Of a stretch of DNA of 16,036 nucleotides, positions 1 through 8,265 are shown one piece after another. Source of the stretch: Porticoccus sp. (GTDB lineage: Bacteria > Pseudomonadota > Gammaproteobacteria > Pseudomonadales > Porticoccaceae); contig NYXF01000034.1 in NCBI GenBank assembly GCA_002685455.1, forward strand, positions 3,208 to 19,243. The letters run 5' to 3'. The notes below the pieces were generated by a model. It was not told the origin of the DNA. It saw only the letters and a list, made by a program, of their open reading frames with translations, and searched no databases. Within the stretch, counting starts at the first letter, position 1, and every line of letters starts with the position of its first letter. Both the position numbers and the translations under genes were made by a program.

Positions 1-266
1 GTTTTTCCCTTATGATTGCATGGTTCAAGTGTAATATAGGCTGTGGCGTCAATAGAGGGCCCACTTAAAGACTTAAGTGCGTTTATTTCAGCATGATCTT
101 GGCCAGCTATTAGATGCCACCCTTCACCAATAATCTTCCCATTTTTTGCAAGAACACAACCAACAGATGGATTCGGCATGCATGTATTTTTACCTTTTAG
201 AGCTAGTCTCAATGCTTTAGCCATCATCTGAAGATCTTCGCTATCTGGGCCCTTTATGTTCTTCAT
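1..266 (-). CDS. ribD: RibD, riboflavin biosynthesis deaminase/reductase, N-terminal part (cut by the window edge)
   Basis: Only the first 88 residues are inside the window; the gene runs off the left edge. RibD is a bifunctional cytoplasmic enzyme of riboflavin synthesis: an N-terminal zinc deaminase acts on the GTP cyclohydrolase II product, and a C-terminal reductase reduces the ribosyl side chain. The visible part is the start of the deaminase domain: PNPSVGCV at residues 31-38, the zinc and proton-shuttle motif HAE at 58-60, and TLEPCNH at 79-85 with the first zinc cysteine at 83. The second zinc cysteine and the whole reductase domain would lie beyond the edge, so completeness cannot be judged. 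The ATG at 264-266 is preceded by AGGA 11 bases upstream. It starts 6 bases after the nrdR stop, so the two are very likely cotranscribed, an arrangement common in gammaproteobacteria. Confidence 0.93.
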   Translation of the reverse strand, partial: MKNIKGPDSEDLQMMAKALRLALKGKNTCMPNPSVGCVLAKNGKIIGEGWHLIAGQDHAEINALKSLSGPSIDATAYITLEPCNHKGK

Positions 267-272
267 ATAAAA

Positions 273-746
273 TTAATTCCTAGTCTTTTCGGATCCTTTT
301 TTTTCTAAACGATCAAGCTCAGCTCTAAATTCACTAAGATCTTGGAAGCTACGGTAAACAGACGCAAAACGAACGTATGCAACTTCGTCAAGCTCCCTTA
401 ACTCAGACATGACTCTTTCCCCAACCATTCTTGAGGTTATCTCCCTTTCTCCAGTTGCTCTCAAGCTGTGCTGAATATGTGATATTGCATCTTCAATTTC
501 ATCGATACTCACCGGGCGTTTCTCAAGAGCCCGTAGAAGACCTGCCCTAAGTTTTTCTTCGTCATATGGTTCACGTGTTTCATCACTTTTTATCACCCTT
601 GGCATAACTAACTCAGCAAGTTCATATGTTGTGAAACGCTCACGACATGATGTGCATTCGCGTCTACGTCTAACTTGACCCCCCTCTGAAACAAGCCGAG
701 AGTCAATAACCTTGGTATCTTCTGCACCACAAAAAGGACAATACAT
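273..746 (-). CDS. nrdR: NrdR, transcriptional repressor of ribonucleotide reductase genes
   Basis: This 157-residue protein is a full-length NrdR (family members are about 150 residues). NrdR senses ATP/dATP and represses nrd genes by binding NrdR boxes. A zinc ribbon occupies the first 40 or so residues, with cysteines 3, 6, 31 and 34 and the arginine-rich DNA-contact stretch VRRRREC at 25-31. An ATP-cone domain follows at about residues 49-139, beginning PRVIKSD. The C-terminal tail is charged. The ATG at 744-746 is the natural start because the zinc ribbon begins at once (MYCPFCG). It precedes ribD by 6 bases and has an extended -10 promoter about 30 bases upstream of its start codon. No NrdR box is visible in its own upstream region. 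A T8 run on the plus strand (A8 in the message) lies in the last codons. Confidence 0.96.
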   Translation of the reverse strand: MYCPFCGAEDTKVIDSRLVSEGGQVRRRRECTSCRERFTTYELAELVMPRVIKSDETREPYDEEKLRAGLLRALEKRPVSIDEIEDAISHIQHSLRATGEREITSRMVGERVMSELRELDEVAYVRFASVYRSFQDLSEFRAELDRLEKKGSEKTRN

Positions 747-778
747 AAAAATCTCTTTATTTAAATAAATAAAGTAAG

Positions 779-787
779 ATTATACCA
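779..787 (-). promoter_or_regulatory. Extended -10 promoter for nrdR-ribD
   Basis: On the minus strand the bases read TGGTATAAT, a perfect -10 hexamer (positions 784-779) preceded by the TGn extension that lets sigma-70 polymerase work without a good -35 box. No convincing -35 hexamer is seen at 16-18 bases. Transcription would start near 772, giving a leader of about 25 bases before the nrdR ATG. The 122-base gap between glyA and nrdR holds nothing else I can recognise; a clear glyA terminator was not found. Confidence 0.5.
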
Positions 788-868
788 CATTGAAATGATC
801 TCTCGGCATCGCAAGATCTGTCAGAGGTTAAAGCATTTAAGTTAAGATATCACAATTGATAAAATTTA

Positions 869-2128
869 TTAGCTATATACAGGGAACCTACCGCATAGCT
901 CGAGAACTTTGTTTTTTACTTCTGGAATTATTATATCTGAGGTTCCATCTTCCAAGCTATTAAGAACATCGCATATCCAATGAGCAAGTTGCGTTGATTC
1001 TAACTCTGTGAACCCCCGGGTCGTGATGGCGGGTGTGCCTATCCTTAATCCAGAGGTTACAAAAGGCGAACGAGGATCGTTAGGAACAGCGTTCTTATTA
1101 ACAGTTATGAATGCTTCGCCTAGAGCTTCGTCAGCATCTTTTCCAGTGTATTCTTTGCCAATAAGATCAACTAACATAAGATGGTTTTCAGTTCCACCGG
1201 ATACTATTTTAATTTTTCTTTCTATAAAGGTAGCTGCCATTGCTTTTGCATTTTTTAATACTTGTTGTTGATAAACTTTGAATTCTTTAGTTAGAGCCTC
1301 TTTAAAAGAAATAGCCTTAGCAGCTATAACATGGCACAAGGGGCCTCCTTGACCACCAGGAAATATAGCGGAATTAAACTTTTTCGCTAAATCTTCATTA
1401 TTGGTCAAGATAATTCCACCACGTGGACCGCGTAGCGTCTTATGCGTAGTCGATGTAACAGCGTCAGCAAAAGGAATCGGGCTAGGATAAACACCTGCAG
1501 CAACTAAACCTGATACATGTGCCATATCAACTAAGAGGTAAGCTTCCACTTCATCGGCGATTTCTCTAAAACGTCTCCAATCCAAAATACCGGAGTAAGC
1601 AGAAAATCCAGCTATGATCAACTTAGGTTTGCACTGGATTGCCAATTTTTCTATTTCATTATAATCAACTAGACCAGTTTCTGGATTTAATCCATATTGG
1701 ACAGAATTATAAATTTTCCCTGAAAAGCTAGGTTTTGCCCCATGGGTTAAGTGGCCGCCAGCATCTAAGCTCATGCCAAGTATAGTATCACCCGCTGAAC
1801 AAAGAGCTAAGAACACGGCAGAATTTGCTTGTGATCCAGAGTGGGGCTGAACATTTGCGAAATTTACCCCAAAGAGCTCTTTCGCTCTTTTGATAGCAAG
1901 TTCTTCTGTTTGGTCAACAAATTCACAACCACCATAATAACGTTTACTGGGGTATCCTTCAGCATACTTATTAGTTAGCTTTGATCCTTGTGCAGCCATT
2001 ACAGCTGGACTGGTATAATTTTCCGATGCGATGAGCTCGATGTGGTCTTCTTGACGTTTCGACTCACTTTTCATCGATCCCCAGATTTCAGGATCAAAAT
2101 TCTCTATAGTTCGGTTTTTATCAAACAT
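869..2128 (-). CDS. glyA: GlyA, serine hydroxymethyltransferase
   Basis: Cytosolic PLP enzyme that interconverts serine plus tetrahydrofolate with glycine plus 5,10-methylene-tetrahydrofolate, the main source of one-carbon units. The 419-residue protein matches the usual bacterial length (about 417). Diagnostic stretches are [13 protein letters not shown] near residue 29, [10 protein letters not shown] near 51, the substrate-loop GGHLTHGA near 124, and [13 protein letters not shown], in which the lysine at about residue 230 forms the PLP aldimine. An in-frame GTG start exists at 2137, three codons upstream. I prefer the ATG at 2126-2128 because Pseudomonas-type GlyA begins at the equivalent methionine (MF...), but neither start has a clear Shine-Dalgarno. 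It stands 128 bases downstream of icmF and 122 bases upstream of nrdR, so it probably has its own promoter. Confidence 0.97.
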   Translation of the reverse strand: MFDKNRTIENFDPEIWGSMKSESKRQEDHIELIASENYTSPAVMAAQGSKLTNKYAEGYPSKRYYGGCEFVDQTEELAIKRAKELFGVNFANVQPHSGSQANSAVFLALCSAGDTILGMSLDAGGHLTHGAKPSFSGKIYNSVQYGLNPETGLVDYNEIEKLAIQCKPKLIIAGFSAYSGILDWRRFREIADEVEAYLLVDMAHVSGLVAAGVYPSPIPFADAVTSTTHKTLRGPRGGIILTNNEDLAKKFNSAIFPGGQGGPLCHVIAAKAISFKEALTKEFKVYQQQVLKNAKAMAATFIERKIKIVSGGTENHLMLVDLIGKEYTGKDADEALGEAFITVNKNAVPNDPRSPFVTSGLRIGTPAITTRGFTELESTQLAHWICDVLNSLEDGTSDIIIPEVKNKVLELCGRFPVYS

Positions 2129-2166
2129 CCGTGTCACACAATAAATTTTTATTAAAAAAACAAGAA

Positions 2167-2197
2167 ATTATAATTTTAAATTGTACACAAATTCCAA
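2167..2197 (-). promoter_or_regulatory. Possible sigma-70 promoter for glyA
   Basis: The icmF-glyA gap contains, on the minus strand, a perfect TATAAT (2172-2167). The best -35 candidate is TTGGAA at 2197-2192, but the 19-base spacer is long and only four of six -35 bases match. The region is very AT-rich, so a TATAAT could arise by chance. No PurR, MetR or glycine-riboswitch signature is visible in this short gap. Confidence 0.3.
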
Positions 2198-2256
2198 TGA
2201 AAACTACATGACTTTTAGGCCTTTATGTTCTTATAAAAATATATATACCCTACAAT

Positions 2257-5200
2257 TTACATATTACGCCTATATAATCCACCAATGTTATATAAAGCTG
2301 AACTTAATTGTCCTAGAGAGTTGTATTTAGCAGCTTCCATGAGGTAAGAAAATGTATTTTCTTGATTCAACGCCGCTTTCTGCAAATCACTAATTGACTT
2401 ATCTGCGGTAACTTTATTAAGCCTAGTATATGCCTTTAATACATCAACCTGGAGTTGCTTTTCAATACTGTCAGATCTTGCTAACTCACGTCCCTCTATG
2501 ATCTCTCTTTCCTCTTGGCTCGGCAAGAAAGTATTAATACCTATCAATGGAAGACTACCGTCATGTTTTTTGTGTTCATAAATCATACTTTCCTCTTGAA
2601 TTTTACCTCTTTGGTACATGGTATCCATTGCTCCTAAAACTCCTCCACGCTCAGAAATTCTATCAAATTCTTTGTAGACTGCCTCTTCTACAAGATCCGT
2701 CAATTGCTCAACTATAAACGATCCTTGCCATGGGTTTTCACAGAAATTTAGGCCAAATTCACGGTTAATAATTAACTGTATTGCCATAGCGCGTCGAACT
2801 GACTCAGATGTTGGTGTAGTAATAGCTTCATCATATGCATTCGTATGCAGGCTATTCGTATTATCGAATATTGCATACAATGCTTGTAGGGTAGTACGAA
2901 TATCGTTGAAGCTCATCTCTTGTGCATGTAAGCTGCGCCCAGATGTCTGAATATGATACTTAAGCATCTGGCTTCGTGGGTTCGCGTCATATCTTTCTTT
3001 CATTGCTCTGGCCCAAATACGTCGAGCAACTCTTCCCATCACAGCATATTCAGGGTCCATGCCATTCGAAAAGAAAAAACTGAAATTTGACACAAAATCG
3101 TCTATTTTCATTCCTCTCGATAAGTAATATTCTACTAAAGTAAAACCATTTGATAGAGTAAACGCTAACTGTGAAATTGGGTTCGCGCCTGCTTCTGCGA
3201 TATGATAACCACTAACTGAAACACTGTAATAATTTGATATCTTGTTTTCAATAAAGTACTCCTGTACGTCACCCATCAACCGCATTGCAAAATTTGTAGA
3301 AAAAATGCAAGTATTTTGCGCCTGATCTTCTTTGAGAATATCTGCCTGAACAGTTCCACGAACTGACGATAGAGCAGCTGCTTTAATTTTTGAATAAACC
3401 TTATTCTCAACTAATTTATCACCAGTTATACCTAACATAGCTAAACCTAGGCCATTGTGACCCTCTGGCAATTTTCCTTTGTAAGTTGGTCTTTTTTTGC
3501 CTTTAAAAAAATTACGTATTTTGAGCTCAGCTTCGCTCCATAGGTTCTTTTCTTTAAGATAAATTTCAACTTGCTGATCAATCACGGTATTCATGAAGAA
3601 AGCAAGTATCATCGGTGCCGGTCCGTTTATAGTCATAGATACTGAAGTTTTTGAAGAGCAAAGATTAAAACCAGAGTATAGTTTTTTCATATCATCTAAT
3701 GTAGCAATTGAAACTCCAGAGTTACCAATTTTCCCCCAAATATCAGGACGAACGTCTGGGTCAGCACCGTAAAGTGTTACAGAATCAAAAGCTGTAGAAA
3801 GCCTTATAGCTGGTAAGTCAGACGATAAGTGATGGAATCTACAGTTGGTCTTTTCTGGGGTTCCCTCACCTGCGAACATTCTTGAAGGATCCTCTCCAGA
3901 TCTTCGATAAGAAAAAACACCAGCAGTATATGGATAATCACCTGGCAAATTCTCAGAAAGTAAAAAATTTAAAACTTCCCCCCAATCACGATATTGAGGA
4001 GCTGCAACCTTTGGAATCTTTAGTTGACTCAAAGAGGTTAAAAAATTATCGCCTTCAATAACTCTATCTCTTACAGAGTAAGAGTATTTTTCTGATTCGA
4101 CTGCTGATTTTTTTTTCTTCCATTTTTTTATAAGTTTCTTCGAATCATCGGTTATCTTATTAACAGCATCTTGGTATGTTGCTCGTAGTTTAATGAGGGT
4201 CTTATCCGAATTTGACTGTGTTAATTGGGATTCTAAATATCTCTCTAGGGGATCCGGAAGCATTTTGTCCTTAATTTTTTTTAGCATGCTATAAGCGTGA
4301 TGAGCCTCGGATGCAAGCTCAACTTGAGCTTTATTTTTTGCAAAGATCTGTCGTCCATTCTCGCTAATCTCAGAAAGATATCGGGCTCTATTTTCAGGAA
4401 TCAGAACATCTGGCTTTGAGTAGATAAAATCATCGGCTCCTTCAGGAACCCAGATTTTTTCATCTAATCTCTTTTTTTGGGTGATAAGCTTACACAGATT
4501 GTAAAAAGCATGACTTAAGCCTGGATCATTAAATTGGTTAGCAACAGCTGGACAGACTGGTATATCAATATCTAGTGGATCAAAAGCATTATGATTCCTT
4601 CTCCATTGCTTTCGGATATCACGAAGTGCATCCTCTGAACCTCTTTTTTCGAACTTATTTAAAATAACTAGGTCCGCATAATCAACCATATCGATTTTTT
4701 CAAGCTGAGTAGCTGCACCATAATCACTAGTCATCACATAAACTGATAGATCAACAATATCGATTATTTGTGAATCGCTTTGGCCAATACCGGCTGTCTC
4801 AACAAGAATCAAATCGTAACCTATAGACCCCAAGAACAAAGTTATGTCACCCAGTACTTCGTTAGTCGCTAGATGTTGTCTTCTTGTCGCCATTGACCTC
4901 ATAAATATATTTGGGGAGGAAAGGCTGTTCATTCTAATTCTATCACCTAGTAATGCTCCTCCCGTTTTTCGTCGAGTTGGATCTACAGCCAAAACAGCTA
5001 TACGAATATCTGGTCTATTTCTTAAAAATCTCTCTAGTAACTCATCTACAACGCTGCTTTTACCTGCTCCGCCAGTGCCAGTAATTCCAATTACTGGCCT
5101 TTCTAAAGCTGACTTTTTCCATTTATTTTTTAACTTTTTGAATGAATCTGCGGGTATATTCCTATTTTCTATAGCAGAAATAGCCTCAGATATAATAATC

Positions 5201-5724
5201 TCATCATCAATATCTACTTTACTGTATAAATTAAGGTGATCTGTTTGGTGAATACTTGCTCTTTCTTCTTTCACACCAGATCTAACAATTTGAAATAAAT
5301 CATCTATCATACCAACTAAGCCCATCTCCATACCCTGTTCGGGATGATAAATGCGACTGACACCTGCAGACTCAAGAAGCTTGATTTCTTCGAGAGAGAT
5401 AGTACCGCCGCCGCCGCCAAAAACTTTTATATGCTCAGCACTATTTTCTTTAAGGAGTTCCAACAGATAAGTAAAATATTCCATATGTCCGCCTTGATAT
5501 GAGCTTATGGCAATACCGTCAACATCTTCCTGGATAGCTGCACGAACAACCTCGCATACACTTCTGTTGTGGCCCAAATGAACCACCTCAGCACCTTTGG
5601 ATTGAATTAATCTTCGGATAACATTAATAGCAGCATCATGTCCATCAAAAAGAGAGGTGGCTGTAAGAAACCGTAACGGCTTATGATTTTTTTTATCTTT
5701 TATTTTAGTGGTTAAATTTTTCAT
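2257..5724 (-). CDS. icmF: IcmF, fused adenosylcobalamin-dependent isobutyryl-CoA mutase with GTPase chaperone domain
   Basis: This 1155-residue protein is a complete IcmF-type fusion. Residues about 18-150 are the B12-binding domain with DGHD (His29 is the expected cobalt ligand). Residues about 205-420 are the MeaI-like GTPase that guards cofactor loading, with Walker A GTGGAGKSS at 216-224, ETAGIGQSD near 309 and NKFE at 356-359. A lysine-rich linker follows (about 490-570), then the acyl-CoA mutase barrel to the C-terminus. In the barrel, Phe617 (RMFAGEG) and Gln803 (AQNTC) stand where methylmalonyl-CoA mutase has Tyr and Arg. This Phe/Gln pair is the known isobutyryl-CoA signature, so the expected reaction is isobutyryl-CoA to n-butyryl-CoA; related branched acyl-CoAs are possible. 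The reading frame extends to a TTG at 5790, but the ATG at 5722-5724 is preferred: it has GGA upstream and gives a family-like N-terminus. It stands alone in its transcription unit. Confidence 0.93.
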   Translation of the reverse strand: MKNLTTKIKDKKNHKPLRFLTATSLFDGHDAAINVIRRLIQSKGAEVVHLGHNRSVCEVVRAAIQEDVDGIAISSYQGGHMEYFTYLLELLKENSAEHIKVFGGGGGTISLEEIKLLESAGVSRIYHPEQGMEMGLVGMIDDLFQIVRSGVKEERASIHQTDHLNLYSKVDIDDEIIISEAISAIENRNIPADSFKKLKNKWKKSALERPVIGITGTGGAGKSSVVDELLERFLRNRPDIRIAVLAVDPTRRKTGGALLGDRIRMNSLSSPNIFMRSMATRRQHLATNEVLGDITLFLGSIGYDLILVETAGIGQSDSQIIDIVDLSVYVMTSDYGAATQLEKIDMVDYADLVILNKFEKRGSEDALRDIRKQWRRNHNAFDPLDIDIPVCPAVANQFNDPGLSHAFYNLCKLITQKKRLDEKIWVPEGADDFIYSKPDVLIPENRARYLSEISENGRQIFAKNKAQVELASEAHHAYSMLKKIKDKMLPDPLERYLESQLTQSNSDKTLIKLRATYQDAVNKITDDSKKLIKKWKKKKSAVESEKYSYSVRDRVIEGDNFLTSLSQLKIPKVAAPQYRDWGEVLNFLLSENLPGDYPYTAGVFSYRRSGEDPSRMFAGEGTPEKTNCRFHHLSSDLPAIRLSTAFDSVTLYGADPDVRPDIWGKIGNSGVSIATLDDMKKLYSGFNLCSSKTSVSMTINGPAPMILAFFMNTVIDQQVEIYLKEKNLWSEAELKIRNFFKGKKRPTYKGKLPEGHNGLGLAMLGITGDKLVENKVYSKIKAAALSSVRGTVQADILKEDQAQNTCIFSTNFAMRLMGDVQEYFIENKISNYYSVSVSGYHIAEAGANPISQLAFTLSNGFTLVEYYLSRGMKIDDFVSNFSFFFSNGMDPEYAVMGRVARRIWARAMKERYDANPRSQMLKYHIQTSGRSLHAQEMSFNDIRTTLQALYAIFDNTNSLHTNAYDEAITTPTSESVRRAMAIQLIINREFGLNFCENPWQGSFIVEQLTDLVEEAVYKEFDRISERGGVLGAMDTMYQRGKIQEESMIYEHKKHDGSLPLIGINTFLPSQEEREIIEGRELARSDSIEKQLQVDVLKAYTRLNKVTADKSISDLQKAALNQENTFSYLMEAAKYNSLGQLSSALYNIGGLYRRNM
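4108..4116 (-). other. A9 homopolymer run inside icmF (slippage-prone)
   Basis: The coding strand carries nine consecutive A residues encoding Lys537-Lys539, in the lysine-rich linker between the GTPase and mutase domains. A second run of seven A lies a few bases upstream (4123-4129). Inserting one A leads to a TAG stop after 14 further codons; deleting one A leads to a TAA after 12. Slippage would therefore yield a B12-binding plus GTPase polypeptide of about 550 residues. Runs of this length are known sites of transcriptional slippage; whether it happens here is not shown by the sequence. Confidence 0.6.
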
Positions 5725-5856
5725 TGCTAAGATTCCATACCTAAATAAAACTATTTTATAATTTTCAATCAATTGTTCAGTAATAAACAATTTCTGTCAG
5801 CTGCATATTTACGTTAATATATGATATAGACTTATTAATAGATACCTATAAATATT

Positions 5857-7521
5857 ATGGCTCAGTACGTTTATACTATGAATCGCGTTAGTAAAATTGT
5901 TCCTCCAAAGCGCGAGATTTTAAAAGATATTTCCTTGTCATTTTTCCCCGGGGCAAAAATTGGTGTGCTTGGTTTGAATGGGTCAGGTAAGTCATCTCTT
6001 CTTAATATCATGTCAGGAATTGATACTGATATTCAAGGCGAGGCTACGCCAATGCCAAACATTAAAATAGGTTATCTCTGTCAAGAGCCTCTCCTTGATC
6101 ATAAAAAAAATGTTCGCCAAAATGTCGAGGAAGGTGCTTTAGAAGCATTAGAGGCTCTAAAAGAGCTTGAGCAAATTTATGTTGATTACGCTGAACCAGA
6201 TGCAGACTTTGATAAACTTGCAAAGCGGCAAGAACAGCTAGAGAACATCATTGAGCTTTGGGACGCGCACAATTTAGATAATCAGCTCAGCATTGCAGGA
6301 GATGCATTAAGGCTTCCTCCGTGGGATTCAGATATTTCTAAATTATCAGGTGGGGAAAAGCGAAGAGTGGCATTATGTAAATTGCTTATCTCTAAACCAG
6401 ACATGATTTTACTCGATGAGCCAACGAACCACCTAGATGCAGAATCAGTATACTGGTTGGAAAAATTCCTTGAAGAATTTTCAGGTACTGTTGTTGCTGT
6501 AACGCACGACAGATACTTTCTAGACAATGTTGCAGGTTGGATTTTGGAGCTAGATAGAGGTCATGGTATCCCTTATGAGGGTAACTATACAAATTGGCTA
6601 GAAACTAAAGAGGCGAGACTTAATATTGAAAAGAAACAAGAGGATGCACGTCAGCGCACAATTAAAAATGAGCTAGAATGGGTCAGACAAAATCCAAAGG
6701 GAAGACATGCAAAAAATAAAGCGCGATTAGCTCGTTTTGAAGAGATCAATTCACAAGAATTTCAAAGCCGTAACGAAACAAATGAGATCTTTATACCACC
6801 CGGACCTAGACTCGGAGAAAATGTTATTTCGTTCGATGGTGTTACCAAAAGTTTTGGTGATCAACTTCTGATTGATGATTTATCTCTAAAAATCCCTAAA
6901 GGTTCAATCGTAGGTATTGTTGGGGGAAATGGTTCGGGGAAATCTACCCTCTTCAAAATGATATGTGGGATAGAAAACCCTGATAAAGGTAATATTTCTA
7001 TAGGAGAGTCAGTAAAACTGGCATTTGTTGATCAAAGCAGAGAAAACTTGGATGATAACCAAAGTGTATGGGAGGCGATTTCAGATAATCACGATACCCT
7101 CAAGATTGGGAGTTACGAAATATCCTCAAGAGCTTATGCTGGAAGGTTTAACTTTAAGGGTAACGATCAACAAAAAAAGGTCGGCGAACTCTCCGGTGGC
7201 GAAAGAGGGCGGCTACATTTAGGTATAACTTTAAAACAAGGTGCAAATGTATTGTTGTTAGATGAACCCTCCAATGATTTAGATATTGAAACGCTTAGGG
7301 CATTAGAAGAGGCTATCCAAAATTTTCCTGGTTGTGTACTGGTTATCTCCCATGATCGTTGGTTTCTGGATAGAATTTCAACACACATTTTGGCATATGA
7401 GGGCAACAGTGAAGTTAGATTTTTTGAAGGGAACTATAGTGAATACCACGCGGACCTTAAAAAAAGAAAAGGCTCTGATTCAGAGCCCAAACGTGTCAAA
7501 TATAAGCGATTAAAAAATTAA
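5857..7521 (+). CDS. ettA: EttA, energy-dependent translational throttle ABC-F protein
   Basis: Cytoplasmic ABC-F ATPase that binds the ribosomal E site and gates the first elongation step according to the ATP/ADP ratio. The 554-residue length is essentially that of E. coli EttA (555). Two ABC domains are visible: Walker A GLNGSGKSS (39-47), signature LSGGEK (163-168) and LLDEPTNHLD (185-194) in the first; GGNGSGKST (356-364), LSGGER (445-450) and LLDEPSNDLD (467-476) in the second. The second Walker B region has Ser where EttA usually has Thr. The linker at about 270-320 holds the tRNA-interaction region (EWVRQNPKGRHAKNKARLARFEE). The start MAQYVYTMNRV matches the family, yet no Shine-Dalgarno precedes the ATG. 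It is divergent from icmF across 132 bases and convergent with the repeat-protein gene downstream. Confidence 0.97.
   Translation: MAQYVYTMNRVSKIVPPKREILKDISLSFFPGAKIGVLGLNGSGKSSLLNIMSGIDTDIQGEATPMPNIKIGYLCQEPLLDHKKNVRQNVEEGALEALEALKELEQIYVDYAEPDADFDKLAKRQEQLENIIELWDAHNLDNQLSIAGDALRLPPWDSDISKLSGGEKRRVALCKLLISKPDMILLDEPTNHLDAESVYWLEKFLEEFSGTVVAVTHDRYFLDNVAGWILELDRGHGIPYEGNYTNWLETKEARLNIEKKQEDARQRTIKNELEWVRQNPKGRHAKNKARLARFEEINSQEFQSRNETNEIFIPPGPRLGENVISFDGVTKSFGDQLLIDDLSLKIPKGSIVGIVGGNGSGKSTLFKMICGIENPDKGNISIGESVKLAFVDQSRENLDDNQSVWEAISDNHDTLKIGSYEISSRAYAGRFNFKGNDQQKKVGELSGGERGRLHLGITLKQGANVLLLDEPSNDLDIETLRALEEAIQNFPGCVLVISHDRWFLDRISTHILAYEGNSEVRFFEGNYSEYHADLKKRKGSDSEPKRVKYKRLKN
7460..7487 (-). 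terminator. Rho-independent terminator for the minus-strand repeat gene, inside ettA
   Basis: On the minus strand GGCTCTG (7487-7481), a 3-base loop and CAGAGCC (7477-7471) form a perfect 7-bp GC-rich stem, followed by a U-rich tract TTTTCTTTTTTT (7470-7459). This is a classic intrinsic terminator reading leftward, 61 bases after the stop of the triple-repeat gene. It lies within the last codons of ettA, on the opposite strand; read rightward it has no U tract and should not stop ettA. Confidence 0.8.
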
Positions 7522-7548
7522 ATTTTATAAAAATTAGTTTCAGAATCG

Positions 7549-8265
7549 CTAGTCGTTTTTTCTATATAGGTGAAGATGGAGAGGTTCTCCAGATTCTGGG
7601 GTCCAATCAAAACCAATAGAGTCAAGCTTTAACATTTTTTCTTCTGTTAACCAACTATAAACCATATCTATGCGCTGTTTTATGACCCACTGGCCCAGTG
7701 CTAACTCTCCTGTAACCGATTCTTCGTCAGTTACATAATCTGATGGGACTAAACAATCGCCATTCTCTCCTTTATATATTTCTAAAGCAGCGAATGCTCT
7801 TTTCCAATCATATTCCCTGAGATCCCAAACATAGTCTACTGTACAAAGTCTTTGATATTTTTCTCTGGGGTAATTCCCCTCTGTAAGCCTTTGTGCTCTT
7901 GCCCAATCACCGAGCTCATAGTGCTCGCCTTCAGTAAGGTAGTTTTCGGGAACCAGACTATCACCATGCTTTTCTCTATACTTTTGTATTTCAGCAAAAC
8001 CTTTTTCCCAGTGAGGCTCATGCGGATCCCAAACAAACTTTAGCTCATCTAAACGACTAATTTGATCCTCTGTAAGGAGACCATTTGCCCGATCTTGACG
8101 CAACTTTAGCAACCAAAAACCCAGTGTAAAGCCATCATCAGTTGAATAAAATTGAGGGACTAAAGTATTGGTGTGCTCTTTTCTGTAATCTACTAAGTGC
8201 TGATAAGCTATATCCCATGGAGTGCTTTCAGTTTCTTTTAGTTTTTGTGCTAAATCTTTATACAT
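7549..8265 (-). CDS. Stand-alone protein of three helicase-associated (HA) repeats, function unknown
   Basis: The 238-residue protein is built of three tandem copies of about 65 residues, starting near Trp17, Trp86 and Trp154. Each reads roughly W..(A/G)F..(L/I)..Y...(H/N)G...VP..Y, then LG.W....R, then a closing (F/V/D).WD/T. This pattern matches the helicase-associated domain (PF03457) normally found in multiple copies at the C-terminus of large bacterial helicases and in free-standing proteins of aquatic microbes. Here there is no helicase, nuclease or other catalytic domain, no signal peptide and no membrane segment, so it is probably a soluble cytoplasmic protein. The domain is thought to bind nucleic acid, but that is not established. 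The ATG has only a weak purine-rich (AAGAAGAAAAAG) ribosome site. Its terminator lies inside ettA. It is divergent from yehS. No function is assigned. Confidence 0.8.
   Translation of the reverse strand: MYKDLAQKLKETESTPWDIAYQHLVDYRKEHTNTLVPQFYSTDDGFTLGFWLLKLRQDRANGLLTEDQISRLDELKFVWDPHEPHWEKGFAEIQKYREKHGDSLVPENYLTEGEHYELGDWARAQRLTEGNYPREKYQRLCTVDYVWDLREYDWKRAFAALEIYKGENGDCLVPSDYVTDEESVTGELALGQWVIKQRIDMVYSWLTEEKMLKLDSIGFDWTPESGEPLHLHLYRKND

Noticed and set aside
4844..5239. 131-codon open frame on the plus strand, antisense to icmF
   Set aside because: It lies wholly opposite the GTPase domain of icmF, whose motifs are intact, and its translation shows no recognisable domain; it is a by-product of the opposite reading frame.
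2257..5724. Calling the large mutase methylmalonyl-CoA mutase
   Set aside because: The fused B12-GTPase-mutase order and the Phe/Gln pair in the active site are IcmF features; methylmalonyl-CoA mutase has Tyr/Arg and no GTPase domain in the middle.
5725..5790. N-terminal extension of IcmF from a TTG codon at 5790
   Set aside because: The extra 22 residues do not match the family N-terminus, and the ATG at 5724 has a better ribosome site. The same reasoning removed TTG extensions of amtB (9066), btuF (11406) and btuD (12257).
7471..7487. Hairpin at the end of ettA as an ettA terminator
   Set aside because: In the plus direction it lies inside the coding region and is preceded, not followed, by the homopolymer tract; it only works as a terminator on the minus strand.
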